Positions 42,994 through 51,052 of a stretch of 64,000 bases of DNA are shown here, piece after piece. Below the pieces are notes generated by a model. The model did not search any database and was not told the DNA's origin. It saw only the letters and a program-made list of their open reading frames with translations. A program made the position numbers and the translations under genes. Origin of the DNA: Pokkaliibacter sp. MBI-7 (GTDB taxonomy: Bacteria; Pseudomonadota; Gammaproteobacteria; Pseudomonadales; Balneatricaceae). Within the stretch, counting starts at the first letter, position 1; the number at the start of each line of letters is the position of its first letter. The stretch covers positions 186,001 to 250,000 of the forward strand of contig NZ_JARVTG010000002.1 of the NCBI RefSeq assembly GCF_029846635.1, read 5' to 3'.

Positions 42994-45351
42994 CTACCAG
43001 CCTGGGTGCCAGCGCCGCAGCAGTAGAGCATTACCCAGAACGGTCAGGCTACTCAATGCCATGGCCCCACCTGCCAGAGCAGGACTGAGATAGCCGCAGG
43101 CAGCCAGAGGGATCCCCAAACTATTGAAGATAAACGCCCAGAACAGATTCTGCGTTATCTTCGTACGGGTTCTTCTGCAGATATCCAGGGCGGCGGGGAC
43201 AAGGCGTGGATCAGCGTGTAACAGGGTAATACTTGCCGTCTCCTTCGCAACATCCGTACCGCTACCCATGGCAATGCTCAAGTCTGCCTGAGCTAAAGCG
43301 GGGGCATCGTTAATGCCATCACCGACCATCAGAGTAGGGTGCTGTTTTTGATGCTCAGCGATGTGCTCGACCTTCTGTGCTGGTAAGAGCCCAGCATGGA
43401 AGCCATCGAGTTTGAGTTCCTCGGCTAGCGTTACGGCGCTTTCCTGACGATCACCAGTCAGCATATAACTGGCGATATTACGTTGGTGTAGCAACTCGAT
43501 TGCACTGGCAGACGTTTCACGAGCCTGATCAGACATTGTGTAGGCAGCAAACCATTCATTGTTGATGGCGACGTGTACCAGACTGCCATTTGTCTGCTGC
43601 AGTGCCAGCAGTTGCGCATCATCATCGGGTATTGAAATACCATGCTCCTGCAGAAGCGTAGCGGTGCCGATCAGTACTGGCTGTTGCTGGTAGCTTGCCT
43701 TGATACCTTTACCTGCAATGGCTGTAATCGCATCTGTTTCAGCCGCCTGAACTCCCAGGTTGTGTGCATAGTCTGTATAAGCTTTAGCCAGAGGATGCTC
43801 ACTGCCTTGCTGTACACCAAGTACAATTGAGGCTAGCTGTTCCGGCGCTGTCTGACGCTGATACCAATGGCTGACCATTGGCTTGCCTACGGTCAGCGTG
43901 CCTGTTTTATCGAAGAACACCGTATCGATATGGCGGGCAGACTCCAGTACCTGTAAATCACGTATCAGAATTCCATGACGAGCAGCTATACCCGTCCCCG
44001 TTAAAAGTGCTGTAGGGGTGGCGAGGCCCAGTGCGCAGGGGCAGGCGATAACCAGTACGGACACTGCTGCCATCAGGGCTTCGGTGAAACTGCCGCCAGC
44101 CACCAGCCAGCCCAGCAAGGTTAGAGCTGCAATCCCCAGTACAACGGGTACAAAGATGCTGCTGATTCTGTCAACAAGCTGCTGTACGGGGGCCTTGCCT
44201 GACTGCGCCTCTTCTACCAGCTTAATGATCCTGGCAAGGGTTGTGTCGCTGCCCATCGCGGTAGCGTTGATCTCCAGTGTGGATGAACCATTGATGCTGC
44301 CTGCGATGACGTTATCACCAGGCTGGCGGCTGACTGGCAGACTTTCACCGGTCAGCAACGACTCATCAAGTTCACTTTGCCCAGATAGGATTCGGCCATC
44401 CACGGGTACACGCTCACCAGGTTTGACGAGAATCCTGTCGCCCAGCCTGAGACTGGCCAGAGAGGTTTCTTGCCAGCTGCCATCCTGCCAGCGTCGTGCA
44501 ACATCAGGCGTCAGGGACAACAAGGCATCCAGAGCGAAAGCTGTTTTGCGCTTCGCTCTTTCTTCCATCCATTTGCCAAAACTGATCAGTGTCAGTAGGA
44601 CCGCCGCTGACTCAAAGTAGAGATGATGGCCATCATAACCCGTAAGCATGAGTGTAACGCTGTAGAGGAAAGCGGCTGAGGTACCGAGCGCTACCAGCAC
44701 ATCCATATTGGCGTAACGGGATTTGAGAGCGTGATAACTCCCACGATAGAAGCGATACCCAAGGCCCAGTTGTGTCGGCAGGGCAAGAATAAATTGTGCC
44801 CATCCGGGTAATGGCTGAATAACACCTGTCATGGGTAGCAGTAATGGAACACAAAGCAGTGCTGCTACAACCAGCATCCAGGATGAAGAGGATAAAACAG
44901 AGTGGTGTTCGGCTGAGTTGCCCTGACTGGCCATTTCTGGCCGAGCGTGGTAGCCCAGAGACTCAATACTGAGCTCTATCTGATGCTGTAATTCCTGACT
45001 GCTCTCTAATGCTTCGATACGTGCTTTGCCCGTGGCCAGATTAACACTGGCTGACACCACATCCGGTAGTGTATTCAGCGCTTGTTCTACTTTGGTAACA
45101 CAGCTGGCACAGTGCATGCCCTCGATGTGCACAGAGATAACCGTCGTTTTGCTTTTATAGCCGAGCTGTTTGATGGCTTCCAGGCTACGCTCCCTGATGT
45201 CGGCTGACGCAGGTTCAATGGTGGCACGGTTGAGAGCGAAATTGACATCGGCTCGTGACACCCCATCGAGGTTACTCAGTGTACGTGCGACCTTGTTAGC
45301 GCAGCCTGCGCAGCGCATGCCTTCTATATCAATGGTCAGATGAGCTGACAT
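42994..45351 (-). CDS. copA: Copper-exporting P-type ATPase
   Basis: 785 residues. CopA pumps Cu+ out of the cytosol. Two N-terminal heavy-metal domains carry GMRCAGC and GMHCASC. Eight membrane helices follow, including the CPC ion site in VIACPCALGLATPTALL. The phosphorylation motif is DKTGTLT, the HP motif lies in GSEHPLAKAY, and the hinge is VGDGINDAPALAQADLSIAM. The ATG at 45351 has GGAGG upstream (ACTGGAGGTCTGTC); the frame from 45393 is not needed. It is the first gene of a copA-cueR unit driven by a CueR-type promoter. Confidence 0.97.
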   Translation of the reverse strand: MSAHLTIDIEGMRCAGCANKVARTLSNLDGVSRADVNFALNRATIEPASADIRERSLEAIKQLGYKSKTTVISVHIEGMHCASCVTKVEQALNTLPDVVSASVNLATGKARIEALESSQELQHQIELSIESLGYHARPEMASQGNSAEHHSVLSSSSWMLVVAALLCVPLLLPMTGVIQPLPGWAQFILALPTQLGLGYRFYRGSYHALKSRYANMDVLVALGTSAAFLYSVTLMLTGYDGHHLYFESAAVLLTLISFGKWMEERAKRKTAFALDALLSLTPDVARRWQDGSWQETSLASLRLGDRILVKPGERVPVDGRILSGQSELDESLLTGESLPVSRQPGDNVIAGSINGSSTLEINATAMGSDTTLARIIKLVEEAQSGKAPVQQLVDRISSIFVPVVLGIAALTLLGWLVAGGSFTEALMAAVSVLVIACPCALGLATPTALLTGTGIAARHGILIRDLQVLESARHIDTVFFDKTGTLTVGKPMVSHWYQRQTAPEQLASIVLGVQQGSEHPLAKAYTDYAHNLGVQAAETDAITAIAGKGIKASYQQQPVLIGTATLLQEHGISIPDDDAQLLALQQTNGSLVHVAINNEWFAAYTMSDQARETSASAIELLHQRNIASYMLTGDRQESAVTLAEELKLDGFHAGLLPAQKVEHIAEHQKQHPTLMVGDGINDAPALAQADLSIAMGSGTDVAKETASITLLHADPRLVPAALDICRRTRTKITQNLFWAFIFNSLGIPLAACGYLSPALAGGAMALSSLTVLGNALLLRRWHPGW

Positions 45352-45432
45352 GACAGACCTCCAGTCCTGAAAGGTACTGAATCCAGTATTCACTCTTGCT
45401 TTGAGTGAGGTGGAAAACAGCAGAATGGACTG

Positions 45433-45463
45433 AGTCTAAACCTTCCAGTAAGGGCAAGGTAAA
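45433..45463 (-). promoter_or_regulatory. CueR-controlled promoter and operator of copA
   Basis: Read on the minus strand: TTTACC (-35), a 19-base spacer and TAGACT (-10). The spacer holds the dyad ACCTTGCCC-TTACT-GGAAGGT, very close to the E. coli copA operator. A 19-base spacer is the hallmark of MerR-type activation. Confidence 0.9.
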
Positions 45464-45487
45464 GAGAAGGTTTGCGTCTGAAAAATG

Positions 45488-46090
45488 CTAACCGCGCTGT
45501 GTGCCCAAAAAGGGTCTGAGGTAGTCCCAGGCTGACTGTATTTCCTTGAAGCGACACTCATCACCGCCGCGATCAGGGTGATGCTGCATGGCCAGTCGCT
45601 GATATTGCCGTCGGATCAGTTGATGGCTACTGACGTCCACCGTCGCTTCCGGAGGTAGTTCCAGGGCGCACAGTGCTGCTTGCAGGTGGCCACTGTCCGT
45701 GAGGTGATAGCGCTTCCAGAAGCTGTCCAGCAGTGCGTGGACTTCCTGCTGATCGGTGCTGGCAAACTGCTGCCAGTCCATGTAGTAGGCCTGCAGTGGA
45801 TCGCTTTTGGTCAGGCCTTCATGCCCTGGCTGCCAGGGAGCAAGACAAATACACAGGGTATGAATCTCCAGAAGGCCACTTTGCTCGCTCAGTAATTGCT
45901 CACGTAAATGATAGAGGCAGTGAAACAGCAAAAAGTGGCTACGAAACAGAGAGAGCTCGGGGGATAGAGGTAAGTCCAGATGGTGCTTGCGCAGCGCTTT
46001 GATCAAGGCGTACTCGCTGAGCCCCGCAGGATAGAGGGCGAGTTCCTGTCTGATTAAATGGCAGATGGTTTCGACGAGTGCTGGATTCAT
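45488..46090 (-). CDS. DnaJ-related protein with C-terminal J domain
   Basis: About 200 residues. The first 120 match the DnaJ-related N-terminal family (LSEYALIKALRKHHL, FRSHFLLFHCLYHLREQL, YYMDWQQFA), and the end is a J domain with QYQRLAMQHHPDRGGDE, whose HPD triad activates Hsp70 ATPase. Such proteins are common in marine gammaproteobacteria and Pseudomonas; their clients are unknown. The order is reversed compared with classical DnaJ, with the J domain last. The start may be GTG at 46096 or ATG at 46090. It is between copA and phhA with no clear link to either. Confidence 0.87.
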   Translation of the reverse strand: MNPALVETICHLIRQELALYPAGLSEYALIKALRKHHLDLPLSPELSLFRSHFLLFHCLYHLREQLLSEQSGLLEIHTLCICLAPWQPGHEGLTKSDPLQAYYMDWQQFASTDQQEVHALLDSFWKRYHLTDSGHLQAALCALELPPEATVDVSSHQLIRRQYQRLAMQHHPDRGGDECRFKEIQSAWDYLRPFLGTQRG

Positions 46091-46159
46091 CGGCACAGAC
46101 TGTCATGGTCATGCAGGCAATGCAAACCTGTTGTAGCGACTGGCACTGGCTGTGGTTTT

Positions 46160-46969
46160 TCAGGCGGATACCGGTGTTTCAAACAACGCTGGGAGCAGGC
46201 CTAGCTGCTGTGCCTGACGGACCCAGTGCAAGAGATCCAGCTGGCTGAGCTCCAGCAAGGTTTCAAAGCTATCCAGCAGAAAGTACCTGGGCTGCATGAT
46301 ATCAATGCGATAAGGGGTGCGTAACACCGTGAGCAGATCAAATGGCACGATGCTGGGGCGGCTGGACCAGGCGTATTCAGTCTCGCCAATGGAGGAGAGT
46401 ATACCGCCGCCATACACACGATAAGCCCGGTCTGTTACTGACGTTGGTTGCCAGTTCAGTAAACCAAACTCAATGGTGAACCAGTAAAGCCTTGCCAGAT
46501 AAACGCGTTCCTCCTTGGTGGCGTGGTAACCCAGCCGACCATAGGTGTGAGTAAAGGCGGCGAAGTCCTTATTGGTCAGAAGAGGGCAGTGGCCAAAAAT
46601 TTCATGGAAGATATCCGGCTCCTGCAAGTAGTCCATGTCTTCCGGGGTACGGATAAAAGTAGCAACGGGAAACTCACGATTCGCCAGTAGCTGAAAAAAG
46701 TGATCAAAAGAAATCAGTGCGGGGACAGGGGTAACGCGCCAGCCCGTTGTGTCTTGCAGAGCGACGTTGATCTCCGGTAACTGAGGAATACGATCAGTAG
46801 GCAGGTTCAGCGTGGCCAGACCATGCAGATACTGTTTGCAGGCTTTGCCCTGAATGCAGGGTACCTGACGGTGAATCAGATGCTGCCAGGTGTGGTGCTC
46901 AGTATCGCTGTAGTGAATCAGGCCTGCCGCATCAGCGGTATGAGCGGTGTAACGTGAAGATTTGCCCAT
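46160..46969 (-). CDS. phhA: Phenylalanine 4-monooxygenase
   Basis: 269 residues, a single-domain bacterial enzyme. It hydroxylates phenylalanine to tyrosine using tetrahydrobiopterin and iron. The iron ligands are the two histidines in DIFHEIFGHCPLL and the glutamate in YWFTIEFGL. The ATG at 46969 has GAGGACG upstream. The usual partner phhB (pterin dehydratase) and the activator PhhR are not in the window; a MarR-family gene is divergent instead. The nearby queD family also handles pterins but belongs to another pathway. Confidence 0.95.
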   Translation of the reverse strand: MGKSSRYTAHTADAAGLIHYSDTEHHTWQHLIHRQVPCIQGKACKQYLHGLATLNLPTDRIPQLPEINVALQDTTGWRVTPVPALISFDHFFQLLANREFPVATFIRTPEDMDYLQEPDIFHEIFGHCPLLTNKDFAAFTHTYGRLGYHATKEERVYLARLYWFTIEFGLLNWQPTSVTDRAYRVYGGGILSSIGETEYAWSSRPSIVPFDLLTVLRTPYRIDIMQPRYFLLDSFETLLELSQLDLLHWVRQAQQLGLLPALFETPVSA

Positions 46970-47162
46970 GATGACGTCCTCACGATGAAAGCGGGTTGTT
47001 TGCTCTGTTCTTTGGGGGTAGTACCAAAGGTTCCAAGGCAAAGAGCTGGTCGTATGAAGGAAGCGCCATGAGTACGGACAATTGCGCCGGTAAATGGCAT
47101 GATGCGTTGTCTGTCGCTAAGCTTGTTCCTACGTTAACTGTCTATATCTGCATCTTTGGCCT

Positions 47163-47660
47163 ATGTCTCATCAAGATCATCTCGATAAATTGTCCTTACA
47201 GCCTGCTTCATCGGATGCCAGTCACATTCTGCAGCTGGCAGACTTCCTGCCTTATCGGCTTAATACCCTGGCAGGACGGATCAGCCAGGCCCTGTCGGCT
47301 GTGTATGAACAGGAGTTTGACCTGAGTATTCCTGAGTGGCGTATTCTGGCAACTCTTGGCGTCAGCAGTGAGCCGCTCTCGGCCAAGTTTATTGGTGAGC
47401 AAACATGGATGGACAAGGCTAAGGTGTCTCGCGCCATGGCTTCTCTGGTCAGCAAGGGGCTGGTTGATCGTGAGCGTGAGCGCGGTGATCATCGCCAGAG
47501 TCGGATCACCCTCAGTGAGGCGGGCTGGGAGCTTTATCGGCGGCTGGTGCCCAAGGCGCGTACCTGGGAGCAAGCGCTGCTGGCAGAAATGTCAGACGAT
47601 GACAAGGCTGCATTGCATCGTTTGCTGGGGGTACTCGAAACGAGTCTGAACAACGGCTGA
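47163..47660 (+). CDS. MarR-family transcriptional regulator
   Basis: 165 residues. The central winged helix (LSIPEWRILATLGVSSEPLS, then KAKVSRAMASLVSKGLVDRE and DHRQSRITLSEAG) is typical of MarR repressors, which respond to small aromatic or phenolic ligands. It is divergent from phhA across 193 bases, so control of phhA by an aromatic compound is plausible but not shown. A weak dyad CTTTGG-N8-CCAAAG at about 47010-47029 lies in the shared region. A nearby in-frame alternative start is not evident. Confidence 0.9.
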   Translation: MSHQDHLDKLSLQPASSDASHILQLADFLPYRLNTLAGRISQALSAVYEQEFDLSIPEWRILATLGVSSEPLSAKFIGEQTWMDKAKVSRAMASLVSKGLVDRERERGDHRQSRITLSEAGWELYRRLVPKARTWEQALLAEMSDDDKAALHRLLGVLETSLNNG

Positions 47661-47735
47661 CAGGGTTAGTCGTGTGATGCTGACTGACGGATTAGCGTGG
47701 CCACGTTCATGGTCAGCCAGCATGCTGGTGCGGTG

Positions 47736-48587
47736 TTATCTGCGGGGAGGAATACGGTAGATAGCGCCTTTGCCGATACCCTCGAAAGCCTGCACTCGCC
47801 ACTCGGCATCGGGGTGCTGATCGTGCAGCTGCTCGGTGATATACCGTGCTAATTCTTCTACGGTGGTATCGCGATCAAGGATTTCGCAGCGTGCGGCAGG
47901 CATGCGCAGGGTAAAGTGGCCCTGATTGCTGCTGTAGGCAAAATCAATCTGATGCTCGGTATAGCCAGTCACGTCTTCCGCCGTACCCAGATAGATATTC
48001 TGCCAGCGTGTTGCCCATGCGCTTTCGGCCTGTCGATCACGCTCACCATTACGGAAAATACGAATCGTGGAGCGGTGGCCGTGGACGATCCGCTGACAGT
48101 TTCCACTGTGCTTCTTGAGGCCGTGGCTGTATTGATACATCACGCCATCAACCTGTTCATTCACCAGCGTGAAACGTACCTGCTGCAGGTTGTCAGGTAG
48201 CAAGGGCAGAATCAGCTGTTGCAGATGCAAGGCAACTGACTCTGCCGTAATTGCCTCGCAGTCAAGCAACGAGTAAGCCTGGGCGGGCCCGCTGCTCTCA
48301 AAGCCAAAACGACTGTGGTCAAACACGACTCGCGTCTGCTCTGCCTCTTTCTCAATGAGCAAACCGGGCAGGCGGGCGGGGAGCAGCAACGTGTGATCCA
48401 GTGTCGCATCGATATGACGCTTGATCTGCTTTTTCACCTCACCGAAGTCGAGCAGCATACTTTGCTGATCCAGCTCGCCATCCAGCTCAATATCCACGCG
48501 CCAGCTTTCCCCCTGAATGCCTTGATCGGCACTCAGGAGTGAGCAGTCCAGAACGGTAAGATTTTCTACAAAAAGGGTTAAAGCCAT
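47736..48587 (-). CDS. queD: Tandem 6-carboxytetrahydropterin synthase-like protein (QueD)
   Basis: 283 residues, about twice the usual 120-140 of QueD. Two PTPS-like units are visible. The N-terminal unit (about 1-130) has the fold pattern (SWRVDIELDG, MLLDFGEVKKQIKRHIDATLDH) but the zinc HGH is replaced by QGE. The C-terminal unit (about 138-283) has SHGLKKHSGNCQRIVHGH, with Cys164, His169 and His171, and TVEELARYI. QueD turns dihydroneopterin triphosphate into CPH4 for queuosine. It shares one base with the queE stop (TAATG), and queC is just upstream, so the pathway link is firm. Confidence 0.88.
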   Translation of the reverse strand: MALTLFVENLTVLDCSLLSADQGIQGESWRVDIELDGELDQQSMLLDFGEVKKQIKRHIDATLDHTLLLPARLPGLLIEKEAEQTRVVFDHSRFGFESSGPAQAYSLLDCEAITAESVALHLQQLILPLLPDNLQQVRFTLVNEQVDGVMYQYSHGLKKHSGNCQRIVHGHRSTIRIFRNGERDRQAESAWATRWQNIYLGTAEDVTGYTEHQIDFAYSSNQGHFTLRMPAARCEILDRDTTVEELARYITEQLHDQHPDAEWRVQAFEGIGKGAIYRIPPRR

Positions 48588-49234
48588 TAGTCGATACCCA
48601 GATACTTATGGGTTTGCAAGCTGAGACGCCATTGTGGGTGTGCCAGGCAGTATGCGATGGCAGCCCTGGTGTTGGCCTCCCGGTCGGGGCCATCCATGGG
48701 CTGCAGATAAAAGTGCTGGAAGTCCAGATGGGTGAAACGTTCCGGCATCGCCAGCAGCTGCGGATAGACCAGTTTCAGTTCGTGGCCGGCCAGCTGTTGA
48801 AGTTCCGCATCGGCTTTGGGGCTGATGCAGATCCAGTCAATGCCAGCCGGTGCTGCCAGAGTGCCGTTGGACTCGATAGCAATTTCAAAGCCCAGCTGAT
48901 GGAAGGCTTCAATCAGTGTGGGATCAAGCTGCAGCAGTGGCTCACCACCGGTACAGACCACATACTTCTGGCCTTCAGTAGTGATGGGCCAGAGTCCATG
49001 TATATGACGGGCCAAGGCGTCAGCGCTGTCGAACTGCCCCCCATTCTGACCATCCGTACCGATAAAATCAGTATCACAAAACTGGCAGACAGCTGTGGCC
49101 CGGTGCTTTTCCTTGCCTGACCACAGGTTGCACCCTGTGAAACGACAGAATACGGCGGGCCGCCCACTGTGAGCCCCTTCACCTTGCAGAGTGTAGAAGG
49201 CTTCCTTGATCTGATAACGTTTTTTACCTGCCAT
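48587..49234 (-). CDS. queE: 7-carboxy-7-deazaguanine synthase
   Basis: 215 residues. QueE is a radical-SAM enzyme that contracts CPH4 to 7-carboxy-7-deazaguanine. The N terminus EAFYTLQGEGAHSGRPAVFC is the family signature. The cluster motif is C-x14-C-x2-C (CNLWSGKEKH...VCQFCDTDF), the long-spaced form found in proteobacterial QueE, rather than Cx3Cx2C. TGGEPLLQLD follows. GTG at 49237 and ATG at 49234 are tandem; the ATG is chosen. The order in transcription is queC, queE, queD, the products acting in steps 4, 3 and 2 of the pathway. Confidence 0.95.
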   Translation of the reverse strand: MAGKKRYQIKEAFYTLQGEGAHSGRPAVFCRFTGCNLWSGKEKHRATAVCQFCDTDFIGTDGQNGGQFDSADALARHIHGLWPITTEGQKYVVCTGGEPLLQLDPTLIEAFHQLGFEIAIESNGTLAAPAGIDWICISPKADAELQQLAGHELKLVYPQLLAMPERFTHLDFQHFYLQPMDGPDREANTRAAIAYCLAHPQWRLSLQTHKYLGID

Positions 49235-49329
49235 CACCAGCCCTCATGGCATCGGCGCGGCATGTATCAGCAGCGCCATTGCCAGGTTGCAGTATAACCG
49301 CCGTAGGGGATGGCCAGGCCGTGAGCAAT

Positions 49330-49992
49330 TCAGGCTTGTTCATAATCCAACGGGTCTTTGACACCATTAAGTTGGAAGGCTTCCAGACGTTCCTGGCAGG
49401 AGCCACATTTTCCGCACGACAACTCGCGGCCGTTGTAGCAGGTCCAGGTTTTGCTGTAGTCCAGACCCATGCGCAGACCATCGGCCAGAATGTCGATCTT
49501 GTTCTTGTACAAGTAAGGACTAACAACCTGTACGGGTTCAAAATTGGCAATCTGCGCTACGTCGTTCATCTTCTCGACGAACTCAGGGCGGCAGTCAGGG
49601 TAAATGGTGTGGTCGCCAGAGTGTGCACCGTACATAACTTTGCGTGCACCAATGGAGACGGCATAGCCGATGGCCAGAGACAGCAGGATCATGTTGCGAT
49701 TGGGAACCACAGTGGACTTCATGTTGTCCGCCGCGTAATGACCTTCAGGAATGTCGATGTCATCGGTCAGAGACGAACCCGCCAGAAGCGAGTTGATAGC
49801 TCGGATATCGACGACTTTGTGGCTCAGACTCAGGGACGTGCAGACTTCCTCTGCCACCAGTAATTCTCTGGCGTGGCGTTGGCCGTAGTTGAACGACAGC
49901 GGGTACACCTCATAGCCATCACGCAGGGCTCGGTGTAACACGGTAAAGGAGTCCATTCCTCCAGAGTAAATAACGACGACTTTATCTTTCAT
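49330..49992 (-). CDS. queC: 7-cyano-7-deazaguanine synthase
   Basis: 220 residues. QueC converts carboxy-deazaguanine to preQ0 with ATP and ammonia. VVIYSGGMDSFTVLH is the PP-loop, LSFNYGQRHARELL follows, and the zinc-binding cysteines are in the C-terminal CYNGRELSCGKCGSC. The start ATG lies 12 bases from a 12-bp inverted repeat whose loop carries a TATAAT. The 95-base gap to queE contains a TATACT on the minus strand (complement of 49291-49296) and may hold a second promoter. Confidence 0.97.
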   Translation of the reverse strand: MKDKVVVIYSGGMDSFTVLHRALRDGYEVYPLSFNYGQRHARELLVAEEVCTSLSLSHKVVDIRAINSLLAGSSLTDDIDIPEGHYAADNMKSTVVPNRNMILLSLAIGYAVSIGARKVMYGAHSGDHTIYPDCRPEFVEKMNDVAQIANFEPVQVVSPYLYKNKIDILADGLRMGLDYSKTWTCYNGRELSCGKCGSCQERLEAFQLNGVKDPLDYEQA

Positions 49993-50003
49993 GGACGTCC
50001 CAC

Positions 50004-50038
50004 GGCTAAAAACCGCGCATTATAGTCGGTTTTTAGCC
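50004..50038 (-). promoter_or_regulatory. Perfect palindrome with a -10 hexamer in its loop, upstream of queC
   Basis: GGCTAAAAACCG and CGGTTTTTAGCC form a perfect 12-bp inverted repeat with an 11-base loop. On the minus strand the loop contains TATAAT (complement of 50019-50024). The repeat may be the terminator of the upstream cyclase gene, an operator of queC, or both. It does not match the preQ1 riboswitch classes I know. Confidence 0.6.
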
Positions 50039-50090
50039 TGAATGGCACTCACTTGCTGGTGACAGACAGGCACCAACAAATGATCAAATA

Positions 50091-51047
50091 TCAGGAGTGG
50101 CTAACCTGATTGCGACCATTCTGTTTGGAGCGATACAGCGCCTGGTCCGCTTTCTCCAGCCAGTCCTTGTGGGAGTGAATAGTCTGGTTGAGCTGGCAAA
50201 TGCCTACGCTGATTGTGTAACTGATGGATTGCCCCTCATAGTTCACTGCATGCTTTTCAATCTGTTTGCGCAGACGTTCAGCGAAGAAGTTGGCACCGGC
50301 AATGTCTGTGTTGACAAGAATGACACCAAACTCCTCACCGCCGTAGCGACCTGCCACATCCGTAGTTCGCAGGCTGGCACGTAATATCCGGCTGGTCTGC
50401 CGAATAACCTCGTCACCCGCAGGATGACCAAAGCCATCGTTAACCTTTTTAAAGTGGTCGATATCAAACATCACCAGACAATGGGGCTCGCCTGTGCGCT
50501 GGTAGCGGCGATAGGTTTTTTCCAGCTCGCTTTCCCAGTGCCCACGATTGAACAGCCGGGTCAGGGCATCTGTGCGGCTGATCATGGCCAGCTCATCGTT
50601 GGCTGCTTTCAGGCCCTGCTTGTTGACCGCCGCATCTGTCATGTCATAAACCATCATACAGGCGTGATTGACCCGTCCATCCAGCCCCAGCAGGGGGATA
50701 ATGGTGACGTTCTGATACATCAGGTCTGCCTGCCCGGTGATGGGCTGGTAGGTATGGAATGGGAAAATATAAGGACGTTGCTCCCAGGTGGAGAAGGCCT
50801 TGTTACCCAGCGTAAAAATCATGCTGAGCTGACGATTCAGCCAGTCGTGCGGCATCTCCGGATAGATTTCTGCCAGCTGACGGCCGCGGACGACATCAGG
50901 TTTCATGCCGCTGTGGTTTTCCATGAAACCGTTCCACAGCTGCACCTGTTGCTGGCGATCAATGACGACCAGGCCGACATCCAGGGTCTGCAGCATGTTC
51001 ACCATCCAATGGAACTCGTTGAACTCTTTATCGTGTTGGTCTGGCAT
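50091..51047 (-). CDS. Diguanylate cyclase with PAS domain
   Basis: 318 residues without membrane segments. A PAS domain spans about 10-140 (LDVGLVVIDRQQQVQLWNGF, then QNVTIIPLLGLDGRV), and the GGDEF domain spans about 155-318. The active site is GGEEF at 236-240, a form compatible with cyclase activity, and MFDIDHFKKVNDGFGHPAGD supplies metal and base contacts. An RxxD inhibitory site (Arg227-Asp230) lies five residues before GGEEF, so product inhibition by c-di-GMP is expected. The gene starts five bases after the REC-CheC gene, strongly suggesting one operon and one signal route. Confidence 0.95.
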   Translation of the reverse strand: MPDQHDKEFNEFHWMVNMLQTLDVGLVVIDRQQQVQLWNGFMENHSGMKPDVVRGRQLAEIYPEMPHDWLNRQLSMIFTLGNKAFSTWEQRPYIFPFHTYQPITGQADLMYQNVTIIPLLGLDGRVNHACMMVYDMTDAAVNKQGLKAANDELAMISRTDALTRLFNRGHWESELEKTYRRYQRTGEPHCLVMFDIDHFKKVNDGFGHPAGDEVIRQTSRILRASLRTTDVAGRYGGEEFGVILVNTDIAGANFFAERLRKQIEKHAVNYEGQSISYTISVGICQLNQTIHSHKDWLEKADQALYRSKQNGRNQVSHS

Positions 51048-51052
51048 AGCAG

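Noticed and set aside
49980..50040. preQ1 riboswitch upstream of queC
   Set aside because: The leader would be about 20 bases and no pseudoknot-type aptamer sequence is visible; only a palindrome is present.
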